64,000 bases of DNA from Pseudomonas putida (GCF_016406145.1 NZ_CP066306.1:2852001-2916000), one strand, 5' to 3'; positions 26,048 to 35,137 are shown, numbered from the stretch's first letter. A program made the numbers and translations. The notes: generated by a model from the sequence alone, not told the origin.

Positions 26048-27670
26048 ATGCGCCTGCGCCATCTCAACATCGCTACCCGCTCTTACCTGAGTTTCAGCCT
26101 GATCGCCGCCCTGGTCGTAGTGCTCGGGCTGTTTTCCATCAACAAGATCTCCAGCATGCGCGAAGCCGTGGTGTACACCGAGCAGGTGACCAACGTTGGC
26201 ACCCGCTACCTGGGTGAGGTCCGCAGCCACATGCTTGGCCTGCGCATCATCACCCTGCGCATGGCCATTGCCCGCGAGCCCGCGCAGCTGACGCCGACCC
26301 TGGCGCGCCTGGAGGTGCTCAAGGGCCTGCTCGACAAAGGTGTCGAGGGCTACGGTGCGGTAGTGCCGGCGGCGGGCAAGCCGGCTTTTGCCGAGATGCA
26401 GCGGTTGATCGACCAGTACCGTGTGCTGCTCGATCAATACAAGGGGTTGTCCGAGCAAAACCAGGTACCGCAGATGCAGGCGATGCTCAGCGGCGCCATG
26501 CAGGACATTTCCAACCGGATAGGTGAGCTGTACGACAACCTGGTCAAGTTCAGCAGCGACACCGCCGAACAGCACACCGCCCATGCCCGCGCCGAGTACC
26601 AGCGTGCGCTTTACCTGACCTTCGCTGTGATCGGCCTGGTGCTGGTGCTGACCATCGGCCTTGCCTGGTTGCTGACCCGCAGCATCGTCAGCCCGCTGCG
26701 TGAAGCCATAGGCGTGGCACAGAACATTGCTGAGGGCGACCTTTCCCACACCGTGCATGCCACTGGCCGCGACGAGGCGACCCAGTTGATGCATGCCCTG
26801 GCGGCCATGCAGGCCAGCCTCAAGGATGCCCTGCGGCTGATCGGCGATTCTTCTCATCAGCTGGCCGCGGCCAGCGAGCAGATGTCGGCGATTACCCAGC
26901 AAACCTCCCGCGACCTCAACCGCCAGAGCGACGAGATCCAGCAAGCCGCCACCGCCGTCACGCAGATGAGCGTCGCGGTGGAAGAGGTGGCGCGCAACAC
27001 CGTCAGCACCTCCGAAATCTCGCGTCAGTCCGAAGACGCGGCGCGCCGCGGTCGTCAGCGGGTGGGTGAGGCGATCAGTTCGATCGGCAAGATGAGCCAG
27101 GATGTGCATGAGGCGTCGCGGCAGATCGAAGCACTGTCGGTGCAGTCGCAGGAAGTGGGCAAGGTACTCGATGTGATCGGTGCAATTGCCGGGCAGACCA
27201 ACCTGCTGGCGCTCAACGCAGCGATCGAGGCGGCGAGGGCGGGTGAAGCGGGCCGCGGCTTTGCCGTGGTGGCTGATGAAGTCCGCGCGCTGGCGGCGCG
27301 TACCCAGAGCTCGACGCTGGAGATCGAGGAAATGATCAACGCCATTCGCAGCGGCACGGCGCGGGTGGTGGAGTCGATGCACAGCAACAGCCAGCAGGTG
27401 GGGCATACCCTGCAGGTGGCTGAGCTGGCCGGGCAGGCACTGGATGAGATCACCGATGGCGCGACCACGATCCACGAGCGCAATCTGGTGGTGGCCAGTG
27501 CCACTGAAGAACAGGCACAAGTGGCTCGAGAAGTCGATCGTAACCTGTTGAATATTCGTGATCTTGCCGTGCAGACCTCCGAGGGCGCAGACCAGATCAG
27601 CACGGCTAGCCAGGAGCTGGCCAGCTTGTCGATTGGCTTGAACGGGATGATGAAGCGGTTTCAGCTCTGA
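26048..27670 (+). CDS. Methyl-accepting chemotaxis protein
   Basis: A 540-residue chemoreceptor: TM1 (about 10-30), a periplasmic four-helix-bundle ligand domain (about 35-190), TM2 (about 191-213), HAMP (214-268) and a long signalling domain with the hairpin tip sequence IGAIAGQTNLLALNAAIEAA (near 380) that binds CheA/CheW. The periplasmic domain is about 150 residues, 4HB-like in size. The ligand is unknown. It follows the Tsx-like gene after a hairpin, so it is likely transcribed separately. Confidence 0.93.
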   Translation: MRLRHLNIATRSYLSFSLIAALVVVLGLFSINKISSMREAVVYTEQVTNVGTRYLGEVRSHMLGLRIITLRMAIAREPAQLTPTLARLEVLKGLLDKGVEGYGAVVPAAGKPAFAEMQRLIDQYRVLLDQYKGLSEQNQVPQMQAMLSGAMQDISNRIGELYDNLVKFSSDTAEQHTAHARAEYQRALYLTFAVIGLVLVLTIGLAWLLTRSIVSPLREAIGVAQNIAEGDLSHTVHATGRDEATQLMHALAAMQASLKDALRLIGDSSHQLAAASEQMSAITQQTSRDLNRQSDEIQQAATAVTQMSVAVEEVARNTVSTSEISRQSEDAARRGRQRVGEAISSIGKMSQDVHEASRQIEALSVQSQEVGKVLDVIGAIAGQTNLLALNAAIEAARAGEAGRGFAVVADEVRALAARTQSSTLEIEEMINAIRSGTARVVESMHSNSQQVGHTLQVAELAGQALDEITDGATTIHERNLVVASATEEQAQVAREVDRNLLNIRDLAVQTSEGADQISTASQELASLSIGLNGMMKRFQL

Positions 27671-27709
27671 CAAACGAAGGATGATGGTCGACATGAGTCG
27701 AACCATATG

Positions 27710-27725
27710 CTGACCCATTGGTCAG
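27710..27725. terminator. Short hairpin after the chemoreceptor gene
   Basis: CTGACC / GGTCAG with loop CATT lies 40 bp after the chemoreceptor stop and before the next gene. Short stem and no T-run; weak call. Confidence 0.3.
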
Positions 27726-27758
27726 GATAATTACCTATCCAGCATCATTGAGGTCAGC

Positions 27759-27992
27759 ATGCACACTTACAACCTGACGTACCTGTTCAAGGGCGAACCG
27801 CGTGACCACCGGTTCGAGCTCAAGCAGCCCGGGCTTTCGCCTCATGAAGCAGCGTTGCACTTGATCCTGTTGCATTACGGGGATGGCGAGAACAGCCTGG
27901 TGATGCCTGCAGCAGACGCCTCCCCGACGGAGATTCTGCAGCAGGCCAGATCGCTTGAGATTACCCGGGTCGAAGTACATCCTGGCGAGTAG
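27759..27992 (+). CDS. Small conserved-type hypothetical protein
   Basis: A 77-residue soluble protein with a TTGAGG Shine-Dalgarno a few bases before the ATG. It is mixed alpha/beta in appearance (THRFEL-like strand, ALHLILLHYGDGEN helix, ITRVEVHP end strand). No family recognised and no membrane segment or cysteines. It stands alone between the chemoreceptor and a convergent zinc-ribbon gene. Confidence 0.65.
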   Translation: MHTYNLTYLFKGEPRDHRFELKQPGLSPHEAALHLILLHYGDGENSLVMPAADASPTEILQQARSLEITRVEVHPGE

Positions 27993-28025
27993 GCCCTGTG
28001 AGCGGGTTACGGGAGAGCAGGGTGG

Positions 28026-28217
28026 TCAGCCTGCCTTCAACCCGGCCAGCTGCTGCTGAAGCTCGGCCAGCAACCGTCGACCCGCTGCTTCCAACAGGTC
28101 ACCATACTGAGCGATGGCATTGCACTCCCGACAGGTGACAATCGATTTTCTGTGGAGCCTGCCCGGCTTTACCAAATCTTGCCCATCGCACTCGAGGCAT
28201 TTCAGGGTGACACTCAT
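28026..28217 (-). CDS. Small zinc-ribbon protein
   Basis: A 63-residue protein with two CxxC pairs, CLEC (residues 7-10) and CREC (about 28-31), set to bind one zinc ion, followed by an amphipathic helix (LLEAAGRRLLAELQQQLAGL). The start follows GAGAGGAAG at good spacing; a codon five residues upstream lacks an SD. It is similar in layout to small enterobacterial/Pseudomonas putative zinc-binding proteins of unknown role. Confidence 0.65.
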   Translation of the reverse strand: MSVTLKCLECDGQDLVKPGRLHRKSIVTCRECNAIAQYGDLLEAAGRRLLAELQQQLAGLKAG

Positions 28218-28415
28218 GATCTTCCTCTCCATGGAACACGCGCAGGATCCTTCATCGCGCTTTTGAGTCGGCTGGCAATGATGATGCGGTACATGGAGTG
28301 GTCAAGTGGGTAAAACGTTCATTCCGGGGGCAACTAAAACAGGGCGGCGCCTTCAAAAGTTGCCGGCGGACGCCCTGCACGTCCCTAAACCCCCAACAGA
28401 ATCGGAGATCGCGAA

Positions 28416-28793
28416 GTGATTGACCATCTGGACCACCTGGTGCTGACCACTGTCGATGTCGACGCTTGTAAAGACTTCTATACCCGCGTGCTGGGCATGC
28501 GCTTGGAGACCTTCGGCCAAGGCCGTTTGGCGTTCTGCTACGGCAATCAGAAGATCAATGTTCATGTGCGGGGGCATGAGTTCGAGCCAAAAGCCCATCT
28601 GCCTGTTCCGGGTGCATTGGATTTGTGCTTCATCGCCAGTGTCAGCCTCGAAGAAGTTATCGCGCAGCTTGGAGGTCAGGATTGGCCAATTATTGAGGGC
28701 CCGATTCAGCGAACCGGTGCGACAGGCCCTATCCGTTCCGTGTACGTGCGCGACCCGGATCTCAACCTTATCGAGATTTCCGAGCAGTTGTGA
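28416..28793 (+). CDS. VOC-family (glyoxalase/dioxygenase-fold) protein
   Basis: A 125-residue single-module vicinal-oxygen-chelate protein. His5 (IDHLDHLVL), His49-region (INVHVRG) and Glu near the end (DPDLNLIEISE) are the usual metal ligands of the fold. Members include glyoxalase-like enzymes, fosfomycin/bleomycin-resistance-like proteins and virulence protein STM3117-like lyases; the last group starts similarly. The specific reaction cannot be assigned. It is monocistronic. Confidence 0.82.
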   Translation: MIDHLDHLVLTTVDVDACKDFYTRVLGMRLETFGQGRLAFCYGNQKINVHVRGHEFEPKAHLPVPGALDLCFIASVSLEEVIAQLGGQDWPIIEGPIQRTGATGPIRSVYVRDPDLNLIEISEQL

Positions 28794-28966
28794 CTGGACG
28801 TGGCAGCGGTTGAGGACGGCCTCACCAAGCGTGTCGAGACCAACGCCCGGCAAGGGTTAGAAGCGGTTGAAAGGGTCGCTGGAATAGCGCAGTAGGAAAC
28901 CGCTTTGGCGGCAGTGGGCATTTTCGGCCCCTTCGCCGCCAGGCGGATGCAGACAATTTGCGTGGC

Positions 28967-29608
28967 TTACTTGATCAGCGGCACACCACTGAGCTTTTGC
29001 AACTCGTCGAAGTCGATGTCAGCGCAGATCTCTACCACTTTCAGGCCGTCGGATGTCACTTCCAGCACGGCCAGGTCGGTGTAGATGCGGCTGACGCAAC
29101 CGATGCCGGTCAGCGGGTAAGTGCACTCAGGCACGATCTTGCTTTCGCCTGACTTGGTCAGGTGGTCCATCATCACGAACACCTGGCGCGCGCCGGTGGC
29201 CAGGTCCATCGCGCCGCCTACGGCCGGGATCGAACCTTCGGCGCCGGTGTGCCAGTTGGCCAGGTCGCCCTTGACCGACACCTGGAAGGCGCCCAGTACC
29301 GCGATGTCCAGGTGGCCGCCACGCATCATCGAGAAGGAGTCGGCGTGGTGGAAGAAAGCCCCACCGGTGAGCAGGGTCACGTGCTGCTTGCCGGCGTTGA
29401 TCAGGTCATCGTCTTCCTCGCCCGGCGCCGGGCTCGGGCCCATGCCCAGCAAGCCGTTTTCGCTGTGCAGAAACACTTCCTTGTCACCCAGGAAATTGGC
29501 CACCAACGTAGGCGCGCCGATGCCCAGGTTCACGTATGCGCCTTCCTGGATGTCCGCGGCCACGCGCTGGGCCATCTGGGTGCGGGAAAGTTTTGTGGTA
29601 ATGGTCAT
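28967..29608 (-). CDS. pcaJ: 3-oxoadipate CoA-transferase subunit B
   Basis: A 213-residue class I CoA-transferase beta subunit with the catalytic Glu in SENGLLGMGP and the conserved GGGHLD-like loop (MMRGGHLDIAVLG). With PcaI it moves CoA from succinyl-CoA to 3-oxoadipate, the penultimate step of the beta-ketoadipate pathway in the cytoplasm. It begins 8 bp after pcaI (GAGGCC before ATG). The length equals that of P. putida PcaJ. An acetoacetate-type transferase is the alternative, but the upstream operator supports pca. Confidence 0.93.
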   Translation of the reverse strand: MTITTKLSRTQMAQRVAADIQEGAYVNLGIGAPTLVANFLGDKEVFLHSENGLLGMGPSPAPGEEDDDLINAGKQHVTLLTGGAFFHHADSFSMMRGGHLDIAVLGAFQVSVKGDLANWHTGAEGSIPAVGGAMDLATGARQVFVMMDHLTKSGESKIVPECTYPLTGIGCVSRIYTDLAVLEVTSDGLKVVEICADIDFDELQKLSGVPLIK

Positions 29609-29616
29609 GGCAGGCC

Positions 29617-30309
29617 TCAGACAGCGTTTGCGATCGAAGAAGCAGCGCCGGTAACGGCGACCACGCGCTGCACGAAGATGCCCGGAGTGATGATGTGTTC
29701 CGGGTCCAGTTCGCCGAGTTCGACGATCTGGTCGACCTGAGCGATGGCGGTCTTGGCGGCCATGGCCATGATCGGGCCGAAGTTACGCGCGGCCTTGCGG
29801 TAGATCAGGTTGCCCCAGCGGTCACCCTTGTACGCCTTGATCAGCGCGAAGTCGGCGTGCAGCGGCATTTCCAGCACGTACTGGCGGCCATCGATCTCAC
29901 GGGTTTCCTTGCCTTCGGACAACAGAGTGCCGTAGCCGGTCGGCGAGAAGAATGCACCGATACCCGAGCCCGCTGCGCGGATGCGTTCGGCCAGGTTGCC
30001 TTGCGGTACCACTTCCAGCTCGATCTTGCCGGCCCGGTACAGTTCGTCGAAGACGTAGGAGTCGGACTGGCGCGGGAAGGAGCAGACCACCTTGCGCACA
30101 CTGCCGGCTTTGAGCAGCGCGGCCAGGCCAATTTCTCCATTGCCGGCGTTGTTGCTGATGATGGTCAGGTCGCGGGTACCGGTATCGATCAGAGCATCGA
30201 TCAGCTCGGACGGCATGCCGGCAGTGCCAAAACCACCGACCATGATGGTCGACCCGTCGGTGATGCCTTCCACCGCGCTGGCGATGGACTCATACGTTTT
30301 ATTGATCAA
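29617..30309 (-). CDS. pcaI: 3-oxoadipate CoA-transferase subunit A
   Basis: A 230-residue CoA-transferase alpha subunit with the CoA-binding motif GGFGTAGMPSELI near residue 22 and SNNAGNGEIGLAALL. The start is read as the TTG at 30309-30307 because AGGAG is 6 bases upstream and the protein then begins (M)INKTYESIASAVEG, the family N-terminus. No ATG is available there; upstream codons in the open frame are not conserved. It forms an operon with pcaJ and is preceded by a PcaR-type operator. Confidence 0.92.
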   Translation of the reverse strand: MINKTYESIASAVEGITDGSTIMVGGFGTAGMPSELIDALIDTGTRDLTIISNNAGNGEIGLAALLKAGSVRKVVCSFPRQSDSYVFDELYRAGKIELEVVPQGNLAERIRAAGSGIGAFFSPTGYGTLLSEGKETREIDGRQYVLEMPLHADFALIKAYKGDRWGNLIYRKAARNFGPIMAMAAKTAIAQVDQIVELGELDPEHIITPGIFVQRVVAVTGAASSIANAV

Positions 30310-30461
30310 AGCGAGCTCCTGGTTGTTCCTGGAGTATGGGTTGTGGGCCTGCCTGGCGCGCCCTTTGACATGGGGGCCAGTCAGCGCTTGGGAAATGTTT
30401 GCTGACTGTGCTAAGCGTGCCGCAAGATCGGGCACAAGTAGAGAGGGGGGAAGCGGATGGT

Positions 30462-30476
30462 GTGCGATTATCGAAC
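30462..30476 (-). promoter_or_regulatory. PcaR operator / -10 region of pcaIJ
   Basis: The minus strand reads GTTCGATAATCGCAC, which equals the 15-bp PcaR-binding element reported at the -10 region of pcaI in P. putida (recalled from the literature). GATAAT inside it fits a -10 hexamer. A second GATCGCAC half lies just upstream (30483-30490). PcaR, an IclR-type activator, responds to 3-oxoadipate. The rest of 30310-30739 shows no gene. Confidence 0.75.
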
Positions 30477-30739
30477 TATTGTGCGATCTACGAGCGGGTC
30501 TTTTACGCTGTGGTCCATTTCATTGAGCATTTGATCAATGGCGGCGGGCCAGGGCCTCGCTGCCATTGATGTAATGTCGCGCCTGGCCTCAATCTTTTTT
30601 GAACGGGCCGTTCAGAAAGACGTCGGCTATCACCTCTATTACCCTACACGCCGGCAGCAAACGGCTGCCTTCAAGGTGGTTCTGGAAGCGCTCCGGAGCG
30701 AGGCGGTGCCTACATGAGGGCATTACGTTCTCCGGCTCT

Positions 30740-31279
30740 TCAGTGCCGGGAGAACTCGATCTTTACGTTGCCGTGCCCGAGTACCTGAACCAAGCCATCG
30801 GGGTTTTCAATCTTCCCGATTCGCGTGTAGGAGTAGGGTGTCTGGAACGTCTTGTAGAAGACCACCAGGGTCTTCGATCCATAGAGCATGAGGTCCCCAG
30901 CGGTGATCATTCCAGGGGCTTTGGGGTTCCCGGGAAGTGACACCATGAGATCCGCATGCTTTTCGTTGCTGTTGAGGTCGGCCATTGTGAGCGTCAGTGG
31001 TGCCAACGAGGCGAAGGCACGAGCCGTTTCGGTGTCATCCAGCGTGATCGTATAAAGATGCTCGCCTACTGCCAGCTGCATACGGGGGATCCGCTGCTGT
31101 AAATTCTCTTCGCCAATCCCTACCGTTAGAGGATCAGCTGCGCTGGCCGTGTTTGCGTGCGCCAAACCCAACACTGACAATCCGTACGCTAAAACAAGGT
31201 ACCGCAGGTTAGCCCATCGAGAGGGCGCGGGTTTTTCGACTGTGAGCAGTAAAGACCTTCTGGGGATGTTCCTTGTCAT
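30740..31279 (-). CDS. Exported cyclophilin-like fold protein
   Basis: A 179-residue protein with an N-terminal hydrophobic segment ending in ANTASAA (signal peptide, somewhat long) and a C-terminal cyclophilin-like domain. The motifs ARAFASLAPLTLTMADLNSNEK, pAPGMITAGDLMLYGSKTLVVFY and TPYSYTRIGKIENPDGL are those of the Cyclophil_like family, whose function is unknown. The start has AAGG about 8 bases upstream. It lies 46 bp downstream of the AraC-type regulator on the same strand and could be cotranscribed. Confidence 0.8.
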   Translation of the reverse strand: MTRNIPRRSLLLTVEKPAPSRWANLRYLVLAYGLSVLGLAHANTASAADPLTVGIGEENLQQRIPRMQLAVGEHLYTITLDDTETARAFASLAPLTLTMADLNSNEKHADLMVSLPGNPKAPGMITAGDLMLYGSKTLVVFYKTFQTPYSYTRIGKIENPDGLVQVLGHGNVKIEFSRH

Positions 31280-31325
31280 TGCATATCCTTGCATCGCGAA
31301 TTGGACGGTTTCCTGAGCGCTGGGC

Positions 31326-32273
31326 TCAGGGCACGCTGGGTGTGGAGGCAGCTGATCTTTCCGCGCTCAGGCGCAGTTCTGCGATATCGCGCTTTGGCGG
31401 TGTGCCGAACTGGCGCCCGTACTCGCGGCTGAACTGCGAGGGGCTTTCATAGCCGACCTTGAAGGCAGCGGTGGCGGCATCCAGATGCTCGTTGAGCATC
31501 AACCGTTTCGCCTCGTTCAACCTCAGCCATTTCTGGTATTGCAGCGGGCTCATAGCGGTCAGCTGGCGGAAATGCTGGTGGAAGGTCGAGAGTCCCATCT
31601 GCACTTGGGAGGCCAGCTCGTCCACTCGCAGCGGCGCGGCGTAGTTCAGCTTCATCCAGTCGATGGCCTTGGCGATTCGGTGGCCCTTGCTGCCCACGGA
31701 GGCGATGTAGCGCAGGAGGGGGGCCTGGTCACTCAGCAGCAAACGGTAGTGGATTTCCCGCTGAATGAGTGGCCAGAGCACAGGTATCGCATCGGGCTCC
31801 TCGAGCAGCTCGATCAGGCGGCTGAAGCTCTCCAGTAACTTCGGGCTCAATTCACCCACCCCAGCGCTGGTGTGAAAGGTCTGACCACTCACCGCAAGAC
31901 GACCATCTTGTGCGATCAGTTCCGCCAGTGTGCGCAGGTCGAGCTTGAACACCAGGCCGAGGCAAGGGGCTTGCTCACTGGCCATCGTCACCGCCGAGTT
32001 AGCGGGGATGTTCAGCGAGGTGACCAGAAAGCGGCTCGTGTCGTAGGGGAAGACCTCGCTACCGATGACCATTTCCTTTGCGCCCTGCACCACCAGCACG
32101 ATACTCGGCTCGACGATACAGGTAATCGGTGGGGCCGGCGCGTTACGCCGGTAGACGCTGAGGTCTGCGATGTGTGTCGTGAAGTCGCCAGCTGTGGGCG
32201 CGTGTGCGCCGATTACCTCGCACAGCGTGGCCAGCGGGTTCGCAGGGGGGCGCGGTTGTGTGGTGGCAGGCAT
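31326..32273 (-). CDS. AraC-family transcriptional regulator
   Basis: A 315-residue regulator with an N-terminal AraC_N cupin-type sensor domain (about 30-190) and two C-terminal helix-turn-helix motifs (VDELASQVQMGLSTFHQHFRQL near 220 and ATAAFKVGYESPSQFSREYGR near 270). Such proteins often control adjacent divergent oxidoreductase/hydrolase genes. Here the divergent neighbours are the secreted hydrolase and MFS genes starting at 32494; control of these is an inference from arrangement. The coding end is Ser-rich. Confidence 0.9.
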   Translation of the reverse strand: MPATTQPRPPANPLATLCEVIGAHAPTAGDFTTHIADLSVYRRNAPAPPITCIVEPSIVLVVQGAKEMVIGSEVFPYDTSRFLVTSLNIPANSAVTMASEQAPCLGLVFKLDLRTLAELIAQDGRLAVSGQTFHTSAGVGELSPKLLESFSRLIELLEEPDAIPVLWPLIQREIHYRLLLSDQAPLLRYIASVGSKGHRIAKAIDWMKLNYAAPLRVDELASQVQMGLSTFHQHFRQLTAMSPLQYQKWLRLNEAKRLMLNEHLDAATAAFKVGYESPSQFSREYGRQFGTPPKRDIAELRLSAERSAASTPSVP

Positions 32274-32493
32274 GGGAAGCTTCCGATGATCTTGTGAAAA
32301 ACATTACGGGCGCGTTGCGTCATCTGTCCATGCCCAGCCGGTACGAACTGGAGATTTAGGCAATAAAACTACCCGTTTGCTCTACTGATGAAGCGGTTTG
32401 TGCGACGAAGATGGCTATAGGCGAGGTGGCCAGTGTGCTCAGCAGAGCATGCCCCTCGCACCATTTCCATTTCGAGCAGACAGGAATGAGTGC

Positions 32494-33522
32494 ATGAAGT
32501 CTTTGTTCGTAGCGTTTGCCTTGATGGCCAGTTCACTCACTGCAGGAGCCGCCGATATGTCCCATGGAGCCGACAATTTCTATAAGAGTGACCTGGTATC
32601 ACTCGAACGGGTGTCCTTCAAAAACCAGTTTCAGATGAATACGGTCGGCAACCTGTTCGTTCCTGAAAATCTGAAACCCAATACCCGTCATCCCGCCATC
32701 ATCGTCGGCCATCCGATGGGCGCGGTTAAGGAACAAAGCGCGAATCTCTACGCCCAGAAGCTGGCAGAGCAGGGCTTCGTCACCCTGGCAATCGATCTAT
32801 CGTTCTGGGGGGAAAGTGACGGGCGTCCGCGTAACCTGGTATCGCCGGACATCTATGCCGAAGACTTCAGTGCGGCGGTCGACTATCTCGGTGCTCAGGG
32901 TTTCGTTGATCGCAACCGCATCGGCGTGTTGGGCATCTGCGGCAGTGGCAGCTTTGCCATCAGTGCGGCGAAGATTGATCCTCGAATGAAAGCCATTGCC
33001 ACGGTCAGCATGTACGACATGGGCGCCGCCAATCGCAACGGCCTCAAGCACGCGGTAACAGTCGAGCAACGCAAGAAAGCCATTGCTGAAGCAGCAGCTC
33101 AGCGTGATGTCGAGTTTGCCGGCGGTGACACCCTGTACACCAGTGGCACGGTCGACAAGCTGACCGAGCACTCCAATGCCATCGAACGCGAGTTTTACGA
33201 CTTCTACCGCACGCCACGGGGGGAGTTCACCCCCAAAGGGTTGTCGCCGCTTCTGACGACGCATCCCACGCTGACCAGTAATGTCCGGTTCATGAACTTC
33301 TACCCGTTCAATGACATCGAGACGATCTCGCCACGCCCAATGCTGTTCATCGCGGGAGAGGGCGCACACTCCCGTGAGTTCAGTGAAGAGGCGTATCGCC
33401 TTGCCGGCGAACCCAAGGAACTGGTGATCGTACCGGACGCTGGCCACGTCGATCTCTATGACCGCGTCGCATTGATTCCCTTCGGCAAGCTGACGTCTTT
33501 CTTTGGCGAACACCTCAAGTAA
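32494..33522 (+). CDS. Exported alpha/beta hydrolase with dienelactone-hydrolase-like nucleophile
   Basis: A 342-residue alpha/beta hydrolase with a signal peptide (ASSLTAGAA, cleavage near residue 20). The nucleophile elbow reads GICGSGSF near residue 150, that is G-x-Cys-x-G as in dienelactone hydrolases, not G-x-Ser-x-G. The acid/His end is DAGHVDLYD near 320. The start is set at the ATG preceded by AGGA (spacer 8), because the frame upstream lacks a signal peptide. The substrate is unknown. It is likely the first gene of a unit divergent from the AraC regulator. Confidence 0.82.
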   Translation: MKSLFVAFALMASSLTAGAADMSHGADNFYKSDLVSLERVSFKNQFQMNTVGNLFVPENLKPNTRHPAIIVGHPMGAVKEQSANLYAQKLAEQGFVTLAIDLSFWGESDGRPRNLVSPDIYAEDFSAAVDYLGAQGFVDRNRIGVLGICGSGSFAISAAKIDPRMKAIATVSMYDMGAANRNGLKHAVTVEQRKKAIAEAAAQRDVEFAGGDTLYTSGTVDKLTEHSNAIEREFYDFYRTPRGEFTPKGLSPLLTTHPTLTSNVRFMNFYPFNDIETISPRPMLFIAGEGAHSREFSEEAYRLAGEPKELVIVPDAGHVDLYDRVALIPFGKLTSFFGEHLK

Positions 33523-33534
33523 CTGACGCCATCG

Positions 33535-33562
33535 CCAGGCCCAGCCTCTGCCCTGGGCCTGG
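33535..33562. terminator. Hairpin between hydrolase and MFS genes
   Basis: CCAGGCCCAG / CTGGGCCTGG, a perfect 10-bp stem with an 8-nt loop, starting 13 bp after the hydrolase stop codon. It may end or attenuate transcription before the MFS gene 38 bp further on. Confidence 0.5.
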
Positions 33563-33600
33563 GCACCTGCGTCTTTGAAATTGTTAAACCGAGATCCGTT

Positions 33601-34815
33601 ATGAGCAGCCCTGCAATACACCTTCAACATACAAGCCGTCAGGTCTGGAGCGCTGTCCTGGCGATGTCGCTCTGTGCCTTCGCGCTGGTGGCTTCGGAGT
33701 TCCTGCCAGTGAGCTTGCTCACTCCGATAGCGTCCGATTTGTCACTCACTGAAGGCCAGGCTGGGCAGGCCATTTCCATCTCGGGTTTCTTTGCCGTCGT
33801 AACTAGCCTGATGCTGGCGTCCATGACCCAGGGGATCGACCGTAAGCCTGTCCTGTTGGCCACAACCGCGCTGATGCTGATTTCCGGGGGGATGGTGGCA
33901 TTCGCTCCGAATTACCTGACATTGATGGTGGGGCGTGCCGTGCTAGGAATCGCGATCGGTGGGTACTGGTCGATGTCCACAGCGGTGATGATGCGCATCG
34001 CACCCGAACGGCTCGTTCCCAAGGCCATTGCCGTAATGCAGGGCGGTACCGCGTTGGCTACGGCAATCGCGGCGCCGGTCGGAAGCTACCTGGGCGGCAT
34101 GATTGGCTGGAGAGGGGCGTTCTTTTGCGTCCTGCCGTTGGCCGCATTGGCTTTGATGTGGCAAGCCTTCACGCTGCCAGCGATGCCGAGCGAGCGCAAG
34201 GCCGCCTCAGCAACCGGATCCCTGCGTTTGCTGGCAGACTCCAGGGTCGCCCTCGGCATGGCGGCAGTTGCATTCCTGTTCATGGGGCAGTTCACACTGT
34301 TCACCTATCTGCGGCCCTTCCTGGAAACGGTCACGCATGTGGATGTGCCCACGCTCTCGCTTCTGCTGCTGGTAATCGGCGCCGCAGGGCTGGTCGGTAC
34401 GATGGTAGTTGGCACGCTCGTTGGTCGATACCTGAACCGCGTTCTTCTGGGAGTACCGTTGATCATGACTGCCATCGCTTTCGCCGTGATCATGGTCGGT
34501 AGTTGGGTCGTTCCTGTCGCTGTTTTGCTCGGTATCTGGGGGCTGGTCTCTACCTGTGCTCCCGTGGGATGGTTCACCTGGTTGGCCAAGGCATTGCCGC
34601 ACCAGGCGGAGGCCGGCGGTGGCTTGATGGTCGCAGTGATTCAGTTGGCCATCACTGCGGGTGCAACTGTGGGCGGAGTGCTGTACGACGGATTCGGCTA
34701 TCAAGCCACATTCCTGGCCAGCGGTGTATTTTTGCTGGTGGCAACCGCGCTAAGTGCTGTCACTGATCGCAAGTTGCCAAGTACAAGTCCTACACCGCAT
34801 GGAGCAAGCCAGTAA
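33601..34815 (+). CDS. MFS exporter, DHA1 family
   Basis: A 404-residue transporter with twelve membrane segments. TM1 carries FALVASEFLPVSLLTPIASDL and the loop 2-3 region MTQGIDRKPVLLAT, typical of arabinose-efflux-like (AraJ/YdhP/NepI) exporters. The substrate is unknown; NepI-type members export purine ribonucleosides. It follows the exported hydrolase after a hairpin and starts with GAGAT near the ATG. The AraC regulator is the probable controller. Confidence 0.86.
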   Translation: MSSPAIHLQHTSRQVWSAVLAMSLCAFALVASEFLPVSLLTPIASDLSLTEGQAGQAISISGFFAVVTSLMLASMTQGIDRKPVLLATTALMLISGGMVAFAPNYLTLMVGRAVLGIAIGGYWSMSTAVMMRIAPERLVPKAIAVMQGGTALATAIAAPVGSYLGGMIGWRGAFFCVLPLAALALMWQAFTLPAMPSERKAASATGSLRLLADSRVALGMAAVAFLFMGQFTLFTYLRPFLETVTHVDVPTLSLLLLVIGAAGLVGTMVVGTLVGRYLNRVLLGVPLIMTAIAFAVIMVGSWVVPVAVLLGIWGLVSTCAPVGWFTWLAKALPHQAEAGGGLMVAVIQLAITAGATVGGVLYDGFGYQATFLASGVFLLVATALSAVTDRKLPSTSPTPHGASQ

Positions 34816-34864
34816 GCCGATGTGCCCGGCTTGACTTAATCGGCGGTATCCGTAGCGAATCCGA

Positions 34865-35137
34865 TCATGCAGGTCGAGAATGGGCCCCTTGCGTCCCCTT
34901 TGACGCAATTTTGTTCTTCCTCCATCCCCTCAGGTTCATGAGGCACAGCACGACCTGCAGCACGATCAAAGCCCACGCTTGAGCGTGCAAGCCCCAGACC
35001 GACCACAGCAGGTTGCTGGCGATGAAGCAGCAGAACCCCACTTTACGCCGGCCGGGACGGCGCGAGCCTATACACCACGCTGCCAACACCGTGACAGCCA
35101 TGGCGGGCCATTCCAACAAACCGATCCAGTCTTCCAT
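34865..35137 (-). CDS. Small inner-membrane protein
   Basis: A 90-residue protein with three predicted membrane segments (about 8-24, 32-50, 54-72) and a basic C-terminus (RGWRKNKIASK). The Trp-rich pattern IASNLLWSVWGLHAQAWALIVLQ is reminiscent of PnuC/YgjV-type small transport-like proteins. The SD is poor (GGGATCGGG). The function is unknown. Confidence 0.6.
   Translation of the reverse strand: MEDWIGLLEWPAMAVTVLAAWCIGSRRPGRRKVGFCCFIASNLLWSVWGLHAQAWALIVLQVVLCLMNLRGWRKNKIASKGTQGAHSRPA

Noticed and set aside
25973..27718. 581-codon minus-strand frame opposite the chemoreceptor.
   Set aside because: Antisense of a complete methyl-accepting protein; low-complexity His/Gly/Arg sequence.
30727..30754. 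Hairpin GTTCTCCGGC/GCCGGGAGAAC as a terminator.
   Set aside because: It overlaps the last codons of the cyclophilin-like gene and has no T-run on either side; not a convincing terminator.
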